64,000 nt of DNA from Amoebophrya sp. A120 (taxonomy: Eukaryota > Sar > Dinophyceae > Syndiniales > Amoebophryaceae). The DNA is taken from the NCBI GenBank assembly GCA_905178155.1, contig CAJINV010000003.1:7797882-7861881 (forward strand), written 5' to 3'. A model generated the notes under the pieces. That model did not search any database. It worked only from the letters and a program-made list of their open reading frames with translations, and had not been told where the DNA came from. The number at the start of each line of letters is the position of its first letter. Positions within the stretch are counted from its first letter, which is position 1. A program made the position numbers and the translations under genes. Below, in pieces: positions 36,801 through 48,268 of the stretch.

Positions 36801-38033
36801 GGCGCTGCTGTCTTCGGTCGTGCCCAGGCCGAGCCGGCCCTCGCTGCTCTGGCCCCAGCAAAACAGCTCACCGTCGCTGGACACGGCCACGGAGTGCAGC
36901 GCCCCGGCCGCAATCTGAGTGAACAGCGGGTCCTTCTCGGCCTCCACCTCCGCCTGCACCTGCCGGGGAATGGGGGCCACCAACGCCTCGCCGGGAAAGA
37001 TCAGACCCGTGGCCGCGCCCGCGCCCCACGCCATCACCCGACCCTTCATGGTCAGCGCTAGGGAGTGCAACACGCCAAACGACAACTGCTCGCAGGGCGT
37101 CGCGCGCAGGCCATCCACCTGCTTGGGCACGCACGCGTCATACTCCTGGCCGTGCCCCGTGCGACAGTACCCGCCGTTGCCCCAGGTATACACGCGGCCG
37201 AGGCTGTCGATGCACCCGGAGTGGGATTCGCCGCACTCGATAAAGACGATGTATTTCTCCGCCTGGTCCTCCGATTCATACTCCGTGATGGACTGCGGGA
37301 CCAAGGCGGCCGTGCGGTCGGTACCCAGCCCCAAACGCCCGTTTCCGCCGTGGCCCCAGGCGTAGACGTGCCCCGAGGACGTCAAGGCCAAGCTGTGCTT
37401 CGCGCCCGCGGCCACCTGAATGCACTCGATGTCCTCCAAGTCACGCAACAAATGGGGAACCCAGATGTCCTGCGTGCCCCCGCTTCCGAGGTTGCCGAAA
37501 TTTCCCACGCCCCAACTCATCACTTGCCCGTACTCGGTGAGTGCGAGAGTGTGGTCTGCGCCCGCTGCGACGCGGGCAATCCGGGTGCCAGCAGGCAGCT
37601 CTACTTCTTGTGGGACCAGAGTGGCGTTTTCCACCTTCGGCGCCAGGGGATCGTCCTCCACGCCACCCCCCGTCTCCTCATTAAATTTGGCCACTTTTCC
37701 CTGCGAAATACCCAGCCGACCATGCGTGGAAAGACCCATGCACCATACGCGCCCCCCATCTTGGTCCGGCTTCTTTTCGAGCACCACAGAATGGCTGTGT
37801 CCGCAAGCCACCTCGAAGACCGGCTTTCCCTTGAAAAAATCCACCTGCGTGGGGGCGTTCAAAACTAGTTCCTTGGGAATCTTCTTAAACCCGAGCGCAT
37901 TCTGTTCGTTTCGACCCCAAGCTCGTAACTGCGCGCTCTGCCCTTCCTGCTCGGGCGTGACCAAGGATAAACTTTGCGCAAAACCTGCTGCCAGGCGGCG
38001 CGGCAGACAGAACTGAATTTCGTCCTCGTCCAT
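30845..38033 (-). CDS. RCC1-repeat protein fused to IQGAP-like RasGAP/RGCT region, six exons
   Basis: Exons: 38033-36191, 35862 to ~35111, ~34849-34551, 34262-33840, ~33394 to ~33188 and ~32982 to stop 30845, for about 1880 residues. ATG 38033 is the first Met after an upstream in-frame stop. Residues 1 to about 860 hold some 14 RCC1 blades (TWGNGGYCRTG, SWGRNNFGQLG, TWGNAENGKLG, VFGDNSKGQLG), enough for two seven-bladed propellers. A helical linker follows. The second half matches the RasGAP fold of IQGAPs: VLQSQPAFISRLG (family: LQTNP.YLA.L), LLALVFQYTI, then LLLGHYVAPLLI (family: YRYMNPAIVAPD). An RGCT-like tail follows (coiled coil, then AKKIVVRLGEHIAP and TFYITMEELDLM). I see no obvious arginine finger, so GAP activity is doubtful. 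RCC1 propellers often act on or bind small GTPases; a GTPase-signalling scaffold is inferred. Two of the five introns are introners and three are GT-AG. The 33.8/33.4 kb junction is the least certain. Confidence 0.8.
32983..33187 (-). mobile_element. Introner element IE5 (205 bp) acting as intron
   Basis: The plus-strand ends are tatcccagaaaaataaaaag and the inverse of TATCCCACAGAAAAAAGCGT. The flanks are gttga (32978-32982) and gttgt (33188-33192). It belongs to the same sequence family as the element at 57210 (shared core AAAAAAGC.GGCAGG). Excision joins DACYN to FKTKTL in frame. Confidence 0.85.
34850..35110 (-). mobile_element. Introner element IE3 (261 bp) acting as intron
   Basis: The plus-strand ends are tatcgtgaggaaaaatcccc and the inverse of TATCAAAAGGAAAAATCCCT. 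A perfect 5-bp duplication, cgagg, lies at 34845-34849 and 35111-35115. Excision joins EGDASS to PGGEEQ in frame. The one cut frame that begins with GT ends in TC, so it is not a GT-AG intron. Confidence 0.9.
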
Positions 38034-38813
38034 ATGGCTTCTCGGGTTCGGATGCGAGTAACTATCGCCTCCTGCCGCGAAACCGGGCGGAGCCGTCACT
38101 CTCCGAGGGCATGATGTTTCACTAACGCATAGGTAGAGCGGGGACGACCCCGGACCAAACGACGGTAGTGCTCACTCCGCTCTTTTTTGTTGTTGTTCCT
38201 CGGTGTCTGATTTTCCGAGGCATTTTTTCGCTCAGCCAAGTTACCCCCCCGTTGTGTGTCCCCTGAAAATGAAACTATTGTAGTACCCGCTTCTCATCTC
38301 GAAGATGGACCTCCATCAACACTTCCTGCTCTAGAAGAATTTGATTGTGCGATCGCTACTGTACTGAGTGCATGCAGTGCTGCGGCGCAACGCCACTTTT
38401 CCTATACAAGGAAGTGTACGAAAAGAACTTCTCTTCAGCAACCACAGTGCATGTGAGTTCGTGAAATCAAGAAAACGCCGCCTGGGGCAGATTTCCATAC
38501 TCACTGGCAGTCGACGCCTTTCAAATTGGTGCATACAATCAAATCCCGAAGGACGCAAACAAACTATAGTACAGAATTCCCGGAATCTCAAACCGTACAC
38601 CCGGAATAGGGAAGGTTGTGATGAATACTTGCACGAGCAGTAACATCTGCCGTTCGTTCCTGTAACAGTTTCATTTGTGAGGAAGACATCTGGGAAACAA
38701 TAAAGGGAAACAGAAACAACTACATGAAGTAGCACACCGTACAAATAAGAAGTTGACTCCAAGAAGAGGCTCTTTCGTAGCGCTTCTTGTTTTGTTGCAG
38801 TCATCTCTAGACT
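38034..38813. other. intergenic spacer
   Basis: About 780 bp between the RCC1-RasGAP start and the last exon of the archaemetzincin-like gene. Nothing recognised. Confidence 0.4.
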
Positions 38814-41800
38814 CTAGTCTTTTCTTGGAGGGGATCGTCCAGTCTTAACTGGCCGATTGATGCCCGAAGGCCCGATACCGTATAGAATCCGAGGAAAAAA
38901 CGCCATCGCTATAACTGTTGGAAGTAGTCGTAGTGAGTACATTTCTGCTGCAATACAAAATTCCCAGTCACCAGTCATGCAAGATGAAAGTGCACGAGGA
39001 CGAGATCGAGAGCGAAGGTTCAAAGAAATGTAATGCCCACCTTCTTCCTTGTGCTTCTGCAACGAAAGATGTATTGATATGCTAGACAAGTTTTTCGTAC
39101 AAAACGACCTGCAAAATGGTGATAGCGATGACGTTTTCCAGTTCCATAAGCGGTTTGTCGTTTTTACTAATCACGGCGTTGAGGCCCACTTTTGGGAAGT
39201 TGCCGACGCTCTTCGGCATCAAATTGCCGCCCATTTCGAAGTAGGTGCCACCCGTCGAATGCCGCTTGTTAAAGAAAGCTTCCGCGTATCCGGCATTTTC
39301 CGAAGGCACCGGCGTTTGGTGCGGTCCGCTTTCCCTGAGGTTGCAGAAGGAACAGGATGAGAGGTTTAAACTTCAACGAAAAACAACGACTCGTGGGTCG
39401 TGGCGGTGATGTATTTGCAAGGTGAAAACCAGCTTAACGACGACGACGACCTCAGGGACAAATAACAAGAATCATACTGAAAATATTATAGTTTGCAGAC
39501 GTACTAGATAACAAGTTAATAGAAACAGTTTCCTGTACCGCATATCCGCGAGTGAGCGGAACTTCAAGTAGGGCTCCTCCAAAGTGCGGTGCAAAACCTG
39601 TATACTTGGCGTCTCAAGTATGCGGGCGCACAACTCCCCCTCCCCCTCATTCGTTCTGCAAAACCCACAATCTTCTAGCTGCTGCATTGATGTGGCACTG
39701 TCTGCGGGACAAAAAATCCCGAAGCCCAAACAGTACTTACTACATTTTGCGCGGGATTTTGTCATGATGCACGGCTGCACGCTCTACGTGTGATGGCGTT
39801 TGTACTGCTGTTGATGCCGTACTTATCAGGGGGAGGGGAGGTAGTTATGCACTCTCGTATCCCGGTACACGGTGTGCAGCAGGGTGGACAGACTTCTTCG
39901 CTTACACCTTTCGTTGTGGCTTTTGTCCACAAATTCGTGGCGCTCTGGATTCTTGGCGCGAAAAACTTTCAGTGCGTAGTGAAGCCTGTGTAGTAAGAGT
40001 CGAAAATTGGAGGGAATTGCGACCGATAGTTGGACTATCTGTGTATGAAAATAAATAAGTCCTGCCGTTTTGAAATAAAGATATTATTATTAAACCACGT
40101 CATAGATGAAGCAAGCAGAACAACAACAATAAATTTAAATTCAATAGAAACAGAAATAATAAATATAAGAAAGTCAAGTCAATTCCAAAGGGGACCAGTC
40201 GTAAGCAAGTACCATTCCAATTCCCGGTCAAACTCGCCGTATCTCCGGTATTCAAACTGGTACGAAACCGTGTGTTTGTGACACTGTTGGAGAACTTTGG
40301 TGAGCATTTCATACCTTTTTTCGGCAAACTGCCGGGCCAGCTCCTCGTGGCCGCCGTCCTCTTCCGTGGTCCTCCGATATCACGAGGAAAAGTCCCTGCA
40401 TCGTGGTCCCGCATTTTTTGAAAGTAAGCGCAGCTTATAAATTATATACTTATTTGTGTAGCCTGCTAGGTAGGTACGCAAAAACACATACCTCTGCCTT
40501 GCTGCACTTGCATAATTAATACAGGGCACGTAAGCTAGGGCAAGCAATCCGTGAGGACCACGCGTTTCAGCCTACAAAAGATGAACCGGCTATCATGCTG
40601 AACGGTTGGAGTTCTAGAAACTGCAACCCACTGAAAAAATCGGCCTGGAATTATAATATGCCTGGGGCCGGCCCCTAGCTGCAAGACAGAGGCGATTTGT
40701 CTTGTACACGATGTTGAATCAAGTAACATCACAAGTCCCCTCTCGAGCATGGTGTGCGATTTTTCCTCTCGATATGCGAACGAACTTCATCTGGTCCGCC
40801 CCACCTGTTCCTTCGCCGTAGTTTTCGCGGAAGAACCGCTGTTCTGGGCGGACAGCCATCCTCCGGCAGAATTTGACCTCGCACTCCGGACACAGAAACA
40901 GCGCGTGGCCGGTCGTGAACGGCTGACGGTACAAAAGGCACCTCTGGTTCTGGCACCCTTCGAACTTCAACAATTTCAGCAAAAAGTGACTGACGGCCTT
41001 GAGGAGATTCCGTATGTACTGGCGGTACTGGTGCTTGCGGGGCAGGCCCTCCTCCGTCGCGATCGCGGGGCGCATTAGGTTGCATTCGTGCCGCGTGCTA
41101 AGCCGGGGCTTCAGATGGGTCAGGGACAGGATGCTGATGCGCGGGCGGTGTAGTCCGAAGCCCTGCGTTTTCTCGTCGGGCGCCGGGTCCGTGGGGTCCA
41201 ACCCGCGGAAGATGTCAGATGGAACGTCGTTTTCGTAGAACTCACCACTGTAGACTCCAAGGACCCCCGCTGCCTCAGGGAAGGGACCCATGCCACCGCC
41301 CGCTTCGGTCTGTTCGCGCAGACACTCAAAAAGGTGGTCCACCTGAGAGAAGGAGAAGAACGCGTTGTCCTTTTATATGAAGATGACTCAGCGACTACAG
41401 TCTGTAGTTCTACGGTTTTGGAGGTTTGGAACAAACTGCTACCGCGAAAACAATAACAAAGCGACCGCGGAGTGAAAGTATAATGAAAGATCCCAAGATG
41501 GCGCAGGCGGCGCTCTCAGTGTGCAAGTAAGTTCGTTGCACTTTGGTTTGGTACAACCGCAGCCAGAATCCTCGTCCCTCCTGTACTTCCAGGCAGAGTC
41601 GAGGACGCAAATAACCGTCGCGTTCTTGACTTGTCAAACTCTTTATCCCTCGGAGGTGGCGCCACCGCGCGCCTTCAGTGGAAAAAAAAATAAGTAGTCA
41701 TTACCCTGGTTGACTTTGCCACGACATCAGGTAAGCGCGAATTCCGCTGCTTGAGGGGGCGATTGGTTTTCTCTGACAGTGCGAGAACGCCGGGTGGTGA

Positions 41801-42231
41801 AACTGGGGTCTTCGGTGTCTGGACCGTTCTAATGGGAATTCCGAAAAACGCAAACCTGACGATGTTACGTGAAGGAAATCACCTCAAGTGCAATGAAGCG
41901 GCTCCTGATATGATTGCGCATAATTCTCCGACGATATATTATGGATTGATCATGCTCTGAATCAAATGTTCGAAAAGCTCAGCATTAGTTACTGATGCCT
42001 AGGAAGGTGGCCCGAAGACATGATCAGCTATGCATAGATAACAATCAACATCGACAATCACATCAAAAAATAAAGAGAATGAGAAATAGCAATAAGTACA
42101 CGTAGTCCTTCAGCAGTGCCAGGGTAGTCGCTTCGAAGGGTGTTGCTTCGTCCAGAATATTGAGGAGGAAGACGTCATCCTCGATTTCTCTTTCTATGGA
42201 AGTGTTAGGCTTATCGAAATCGACAAAGCTG
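38814..42231 (-). CDS. Archaemetzincin-family protein with destroyed zinc site (pseudo-protease), 5' end missing
   Basis: Exons (minus): 42231-42100, ~41635 to ~41547, 41342 to ~40775, ~40377-40213, 39985-39908, 39604-39539, 39334-39109 and 39056 to stop 38814. All phases agree, and one intron is an introner. The central exon carries the archaemetzincin core: AAGVLGVYSGEFY (family: avlgvT..DLY), GLHRPRISILSL, then LLKAVSH...C, C.NQRC and LFLCPECEVKF (family tail: HC....C.M...LCP.C). The catalytic HExxHxxGxxHC, 12 residues, aligns without gaps to HFLLKLLKFEGC at 40953-40988. Only the first His and last Cys survive; the Glu base and the other two zinc-binding His are gone. The four structural Cys that follow remain, so the fold was probably kept under selection. 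A binding or regulatory role is inferred. The helical tail (RYEMLTKVLQQ, LEWLHYALKVFR) is also family-like. The last exon (38814-39056) is the least certain. Confidence 0.75.
40378..40774 (-). mobile_element. Introner element IE4 (397 bp) acting as intron
   Basis: The plus-strand ends are tatcacgaggaaaagtccct and the inverse of TATCGAGAGGAAAAATCGCA. The flanks are tccga (40373-40377) and tgcga (40775-40779), 4/5 identical. It is related in its termini to IE3. Excision joins MKFVR to RTTEEDG in frame inside the archaemetzincin-like gene. Confidence 0.85.
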
Positions 42232-44639
42232 AACAAATACCATAGTAATGCTAAACCGGTCGCAACTTGTTCCACGGAACCTGTAAGGACACCTTTCCGC
42301 AGAGAGCCAGGCCAACTACAGGGCGCGGAGTCAGTATCAGACCGCCAGCTCGTGGGATGCATCAAATGCCCAGCACAAAGTGCCTGTGCAAGTGAGGCCG
42401 ATTATGTGCCTGTTCAGGGTCAGAGATGATATCATGAACAAGTTGCGAAGCAGCACGAAAAATGCAACGTTCTACTTTCCACCGCGCGACTCAGCAACAA
42501 GTTGGGCTTTCAACTGGAAGAGGAAGAAAGTGGTATCGAGTTTTATGCATGACAAAAATTGTTCACCTTTTCGATTTTGAACCTGTCGCTTCCATATTTT
42601 CGTCGTCTGACATATTTTTCCCGTCTGATAGATTCTGTCCGACTCCGATGCATTTACTACTTCTTTGACGCTTACTTTACTAGCTTGAATCACACAGATA
42701 ATTCATCAACAATCACAGATAAGAATAGCGGAGACAAGACCGAGAGGCGCGGTCCAGTATGCAAAATGGTCGAAGCGCACGACGGAGAGACGACGTTATT
42801 GAGTTCAAAAGAAGATATTTAACGTACGAATTTCTCTCTCAGTTAGTTATAGTCCGTGACTCATCTCGACGATTTAGCGCGCACCACAATTAAACGATCA
42901 CACACGAAAGATCGCTCTACCTGTCGCCCGACTGGTGCGTGAATCCGATTTTCCGTACACGACCACGACGAAGAAAATAAAACGGCGAAGAAAAGGAAGA
43001 AGAGAAAGCGCTTCAACTCAAATAGCAACGATGAATTCGTCATTCACTCACAGAAATCATCGGACTGTCTCTGTTGCTCTCCCGTTCTGGAGGCGTCTGC
43101 AATAAGCATAAGCGATGCACGCATCATTTGTTGCGAGTTTGTTGCTGTTGCCAAACCTTTCAAAAAGCCCGTGCTCTTTCATCCCGGTGTTTAAATAACG
43201 TTTTACGCTACTACTTTATTCCTCCAGGGAAATTAGTAGACGTAGAACATTAAACACCAGGGGCCGCTGGCTTTGGTTCAAGGTTTCAGCGACAATGTTG
43301 GATTGAGACTTGTTGTGTATCACTCGCGGTCGCGCCATGATGCAGAGAGTGAGAGCGCAAGCCACTGCGCCGCGACTTACAAGCGAGAGCCCTCTTGGGT
43401 CCTTTCCAGTGGGGCAACGGAGCCAACTCTCTCGGTCACTGTGTGTCGAGCAGCTATCGCAACTTTGCAAGCCAAGCCTCGCGGTTGTAGATCGGTCTTC
43501 TACTACGGCGCGAGCCCTGGCCGATGTATGTCACTAGCTGGCTTGCCCCTGTGGACACGCCCCCAAAAACTGAACTATGACTATCGGCCCGGTCTTAATC
43601 CAAGTTGCTTTTGATCCTTGCTCTCCGGTTCTGCGCACTTCGTCACCGATGGAAACGAAAACGCATACGCAAACAGTGTGGCCGCGAATTATATCATACT
43701 CAGAAGCTAAAACTTGTGCCGAGTTTCAGGACGAATGATTCGGTCGGTCCTCTAAAAATATTTGTCATCATCATGGACACACAGAAACGCGTCCTGCTCC
43801 TGCAGAGTCTCCTGTCTTCGATGGGCCGTCTCCGATATAGCTACAGCCCCACAGCAGTGGAGACATAACGCGCCCAGGCTTCTCCCGTTTTTTCAATTTC
43901 TTTGGGAACACGCCACCTGCAGTGCCTGCCGGTGTAACCTCCACTACAACGTGGCATTTCCTCGGTGGGACGCTTACATGGGCTTCAGGTTCAGCGTGTC
44001 GTCACGATGCTACCGTTTTATGAACGAATGATTGCGACACAGCAAACTATGCTGATCTACTCGTATGACAGTGAAATCAACTTTGATTTTTTACTTTGTG
44101 TCCGTCCTTTTTAACTTTGAGTCGCGCGAAAAAGGTAAAACCTTCAATCGGATGCCGCGAATCCAATAGTAACATCAAACAAACAAACTTCAGGTAACGG
44201 TTGCCTGCTCTTACTGCGAAACCTTCCTGCATGTCGGAATACTTGATGTTGACTTTTTTTTTCCTACTTTCCAACAGAATTTGCCTATTCTGCTGTTGTA
44301 GAGGCCCTTCAAGCAAGTATATCAATGCTAATATCTGAGCGTGTCCATGGATGCTCCATGTCCATTGCCGCATCTCTCTAATATCATTGAATAATTAGCT
44401 GCTCTCTTCTATGTAGTTACATATCTTTACTCTTTTCTTCATTTCTCTTTTTTTCATCATTAATGCAGATCGGGAGCTTGATTTGAGTCCACCGGATCGG
44501 GGCCCGTTTGACATTTGACTTCTATGAAAGCTTGCTCCCTTGTTTTTTCGTTTTGACACATATGGAAGTAGTCTTTGCGCTTCCTCAGCCTAATTTTGCA
44601 GTCTTCGGACTCCCCTGCCCACTGGCTGCCTAAGTAGTG
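42232..44639. other. gene-poor region, 5' exons of the archaemetzincin gene may lie here
   Basis: No exon could be anchored by both a motif and consistent splice phases. Minus-strand open frames at 42693-42472 and 44373-44077 are possible upstream exons but show no family feature. Confidence 0.4.
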
Positions 44640-44647
44640 GCGGCATG

Positions 44648-45345
44648 GGCATCGCGTGCCAAATATAGCCACCGTGCTGGCGGAGGTAGTGAGGTCGCTG
44701 GCTTCCTTTTGCCTTCGCCCTGGCCGCGGGCCGCCCACGCGCCTGCTTTTTGCGGGCCCGCACGGAATGGCGGCTACTTCACAAACGTTGGGGATTTTGG
44801 GAAATTTCCAAAATTCCTCTTCGGGAACCAGCCCCGTTCGTATGGGGCCGGTCCGGGCGCCCCGGGGTAGGCCCAGAAAACGGGGACAAATCTGGCCCGC
44901 AGCCGCAGCACGCGGGCTGGCTTAATATCATGAAGCGCGCCCGACTTCTGACAAAGTTGTCCTCGGGCGCGCATTTTCTTGTTGGCGTTTTCATTTTTCG
45001 AGGCTGCACTTTTCGCGAAGCTTCCCAAGCTCACACAGAAACAGGCGAAAAGCCGGCCGCTTTAGTGGTCACCCAGAAGGCCATAAAACCACGACCACTC
45101 CGCGCGGTTTCGCGGCTGCGATTTTGTGCGCGGTCTCTCTGGGTTCACTTTTGGGGGTCCCAAATCGCCAGAACCCGAGGCGGCGGGCGCCTTCAAACAA
45201 GGGCGCCCCCTTTGCCGGCGCGCCATCATTTTGCTTTTTTTCCACATAAGAAACAAACGCCCTGCAGACTCTAGAACTGCCGGCCATTTTTGGCGGCTCA
45301 TGTCGAGAAAACCTCCTTGCTAGAGCCGTTCCATGACCTCACTAC
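44648..45345 (+). repeat. Dispersed GC-rich repeat, copy 1
   Basis: About 700 bp, starting near 'ccaaatatagcc' and ending near 'gacctcactacata'. Shared landmarks with the copies at 52.6, 54.9 and 61.6 kb, in the same order and orientation, are GTAGTGAGGTC near the left end, a central block ending CGGCGGGCGCC, AACTGCCGGCC near the right, and the inverse CCTCACTAC at the right end. The inverted terminal motif suggests a transposon without coding capacity. Confidence 0.75.
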
Positions 45346-45611
45346 ATACGAATGCTTAGTGCCGTATTCGTGTCCCAGCACGGCAATAAACGACTTTCGG
45401 TGTTCGTGTAGTTTATGATGATGTCGCATGATTTTTGATACGTATGTTTTATTTTGGTTCTTATTGTTTTTTTTTTTTTTTTTGAAATTAATTAGTGCGG
45501 CGCTCATGAACTTTCTTTACGGACATCCGCAACATAATCTCACGATGCGGCCGGAGAAATCGACATCACAATCGGATACAATGCAATTTAGTATCCATAA
45601 CATAAAAATTA

Positions 45612-48260
45612 CAGAACAACCCGGCCGGTGGGGTCTGTGTCATTCCGCCGGGGAAACATTGAAAGTTCGCGCGCGCGTATTTTACGGAATTTCACCGCTT
45701 TGCCCGCTTTGCCTGCTTTGCCTGCTTTGCCTGCTTTGCCGGGCCGCCTGCTCCGCCCCCCGTCTTAACATTGGAAAAGGGCCGCATGTCCGCCCCCTCT
45801 CTCAACATTGGGAAAGAATGCAAGCCCAGCCGGGACACCTTTGTTTCCCCCTCTAACACTAACATTGGAAAGAGAAGGCAAGGGCGGGGGACCCTCTCCA
45901 TTCCCCCTTTTATTGGGGCCGGGGTGGTCCATCACAAAAAGGCAAGGCAGTGCGGGGAATTTTCACCAGGGCAGGTCTTTCCTGGGGAATGAAAGGCGGG
46001 CCCTCCAGCGTTGCAAAGGAAGCAAACGGAAGAGTCCCCGCGTTCGGCGCGGGGCGGCTTCTGTAGATCCGCCCGCGAAGCAGTTCTGCCCGCAGGAGGC
46101 AACGGCGGGCGGAAAAAGACAAATAGGCGGAGGCAACCAAGGCGATGCCTCCAGGGACCGGGGAAGGCAGGGCTCCCACCTTCACGCGTATACAGCAGGC
46201 CTGCTGTCTGGCTGCTGTTTTCTCGCCTGTGAATGGGGCGCGCAGCTTCTTTTTGGCATCTACTCTCCCAAATGTGAAAGGGCGCAACGAACATTTTCTG
46301 GCAGTCATTTTTTGACATGTGAGAAAATGAGTCTGCTTCTTGTCGGCTACCCTTGCACATGCGAGAAGTGCGCTGCGTTCTTTTCGGGGTTTTTTCACAT
46401 GTGAAAAAATGGCGTCTGTTTTTGGCAGCCATTTTTGCGCACGTGATTGAAAAAATGAAGCCTGTACCTACCAGCCACTTTTTCACATTTGAAAAAACGG
46501 AGCCTCTTCCTGGTGCGACTCGCCTTTTTTTTGACATGTGCCGCACGCTTGTGCTTGCTCCTGGCAGACATTTGCTCACATGTAACAAAGTAAATGGAGG
46601 GAGCCTGTTTCATGCGGCCACCTATCTTTTATGTGTGAAAAAATGCACTCTCTCCCTGGCAGCCATTTTCCCGCATGTGAAAAAACAAAAGCTGCTTGCT
46701 CCCGGCTGCCATTTTTTCGCGCGTGGCCGAAACGGTGGGACGTTCTCCTGATAGCTATTCTGTCATGTGTGGAAAGATCAAACTTGTTCCCGGCGCCCAT
46801 TTTTTCAAACGTGAAAGAGTGAAGCTCTTCCCACTGCCTGTCGACCATTTCCCCACATATGAAAAGGCGGGGCATGATCTGCGAAAGGCCCGCGAAAGAT
46901 TTGTGAAAAATGTGCGCACGATTGAGATCTTGGCTAGGGGCGAAATCTTTCGCATGTCCTGGCGCGAATCTTCCACCAGTGCCCCCTCGGTTTTCGCCTA
47001 CCGAATCTCTCAGCGATCATTTTTTAACATGTGGAGAAATGAAGCCTGTTCCCGGCTGCCATTAATTTTGTTCCCATGTGAGTTGATATTTGAAAAATTG
47101 AAGTGCTGCGATTTTTTCACATGTGAAAAATTTTTTTCACATGTGAAAAAATGAAGCTGCTTCCGTGTGCTATGCAACCACGTGAAACAGTGGCGCTAAT
47201 TCTGTCTGCTATTTTTTCACATGTGAAAGCATGCGCCCTGTTCCTGGCGGACATTTTTGCGCATGCGCAGCCGTTTTCTCGGATGTGAATAGGACTCACC
47301 TTGCCCGCGGGGGCCATTTTTTCACATGTGAAAAAATGAAACTTGTCGCTGGCTGCTATTCGCATGTGAAAGAATGGAGAGGGACCTTTTTCCTGGCGGC
47401 CATTTTTTCACACGTGAAAAAATGGAAGCTATTCCCGGCGGGGGCGGGCTTTTTCGGCATGTGAAAAAATAAAGTTTGCCCCTTTCTTCCTTTTTCTTTC
47501 CGTGACCCTAGAAAGACACTAGAGGAGGGAAGCATGCATCCAGCAAGAACGTTCGCCCGGGTTTGCATGCATCCAGCAAGAACAAACAAGCAGCGAAATT
47601 TGCCCCCGGCGCCCATTCGTTCACATATGAAGGAATGAGGCGTCTACCTGTCGGCGATTTTTTCACGTGTAACTAAAGAAATCAAATAGAGCGCGTCCCC
47701 GGCAGCCATTTTGTCACGTGTGCCAAAAAAAGGCTAGGCCCTAGCGGTCGTTTGTTCACATTTGAAAAGATGGAGCAGGTTCCCGCGTTTGCCCTGTATT
47801 TGTTTTGCTGCCATCCTCGGCTCCTCATTGGCCAGAGGGGAGAGCGCATCCATCCTAGAGCGGTGCTCGTTTTCTGTACATACTTAAGCCCGAAAGGCCC
47901 AGGTCGTAAAAATAGCGCGCGCGTGCGTAGCTGGCTGGCCCGGCCCCCGGCAAGGCACGAAGCAGGCAAAGCAGGCAAAGCAGGCGAAGCAGGCAAAGCA
48001 GGGAAAATAGAGCCCCGGGGGCCTGCCGCTGTCTGAGACAGAGGGCGGGGCCAAATTTTGTAAAACGCGCGCGCGCGCAGGGCATCAGACCCATCGGAAT
48101 TTCTAGCGATTTGGTTGAGGTTTTTTCCTTTGTTTCTTTTTCGCTTCAGAAAAAAAAAAAGCCAATTTTTTAAGTTGAATCAGGTCGGCTTAAACGAAAA
48201 GTCATAAATTTTCACTTTTTCCCGCATGCTATGACCAACCCCACCGGTCGGGTCACTCTC
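45612..48260. mobile_element. 2.65-kb hAT-like non-autonomous element with 8-bp duplication
   Basis: The ends form an inverted repeat: plus-left cagaacaacccggccggtgg and, on the other strand at the right end, gagagtgacccgaccggtgg, continuing ggt on both. An 8-bp direct repeat, aaaaatta, flanks it at 45604-45611 and 48261-48268, the duplication size of hAT-type insertions. Behind the ends, inverted subterminal blocks continue: an alternating GCGCGC tract, a 'ttttac..aattt' word and a 9-bp array (ctttgcctg units at ~45690-45740, inverse at ~47955-48000). I find no transposase-like frame. The interior is mostly the palindromic array described separately. The superfamily call rests on duplication length and termini only. 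Confidence 0.65.
46240..47770. repeat. Array of ~25 palindromic units (TTTTTTCACATGTGAAAAAA core)
   Basis: Units of roughly 55-65 bp each hold an imperfect palindrome around CACATGTG flanked by T-run and A-run, spaced by a GC-richer word like 'gcctgttcccggctgcca'. The cleanest examples lie near 46390-46410, 47115-47150, 47210-47230 and 47310-47340. Each unit could extrude as a hairpin or form an intra-strand stem in RNA. Unit sequences vary, so the array is not recent throughout. Confidence 0.85.
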
Positions 48261-48268
48261 AAAAATTA

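Noticed and set aside
36453-37868. Long plus-strand frames (202 and 267 codons)
   Set aside because: They are antisense shadows of the RCC1 repeats, kept open by the repetitive GC-rich codons of the real gene.
44077-44373. Minus-strand 98-codon open frame
   Set aside because: Plausible-looking protein, but I could find no splice partner, family motif or start context, so it is left unassigned.
45692-47464. Many plus- and minus-strand frames with repeated His-Val-Lys-Lys or Phe-Thr-Cys-Glu-Lys peptides
   Set aside because: They arise from translating the palindromic array. The recurrence looks like zinc-finger repeats but has no real spacing or start/splice support.
46240-47770. CRISPR-like appearance of the regularly spaced palindromes
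   Set aside because: Units are imperfect, the 'spacers' are themselves related to one another, there are no cas genes, and the context is a eukaryotic nuclear genome.
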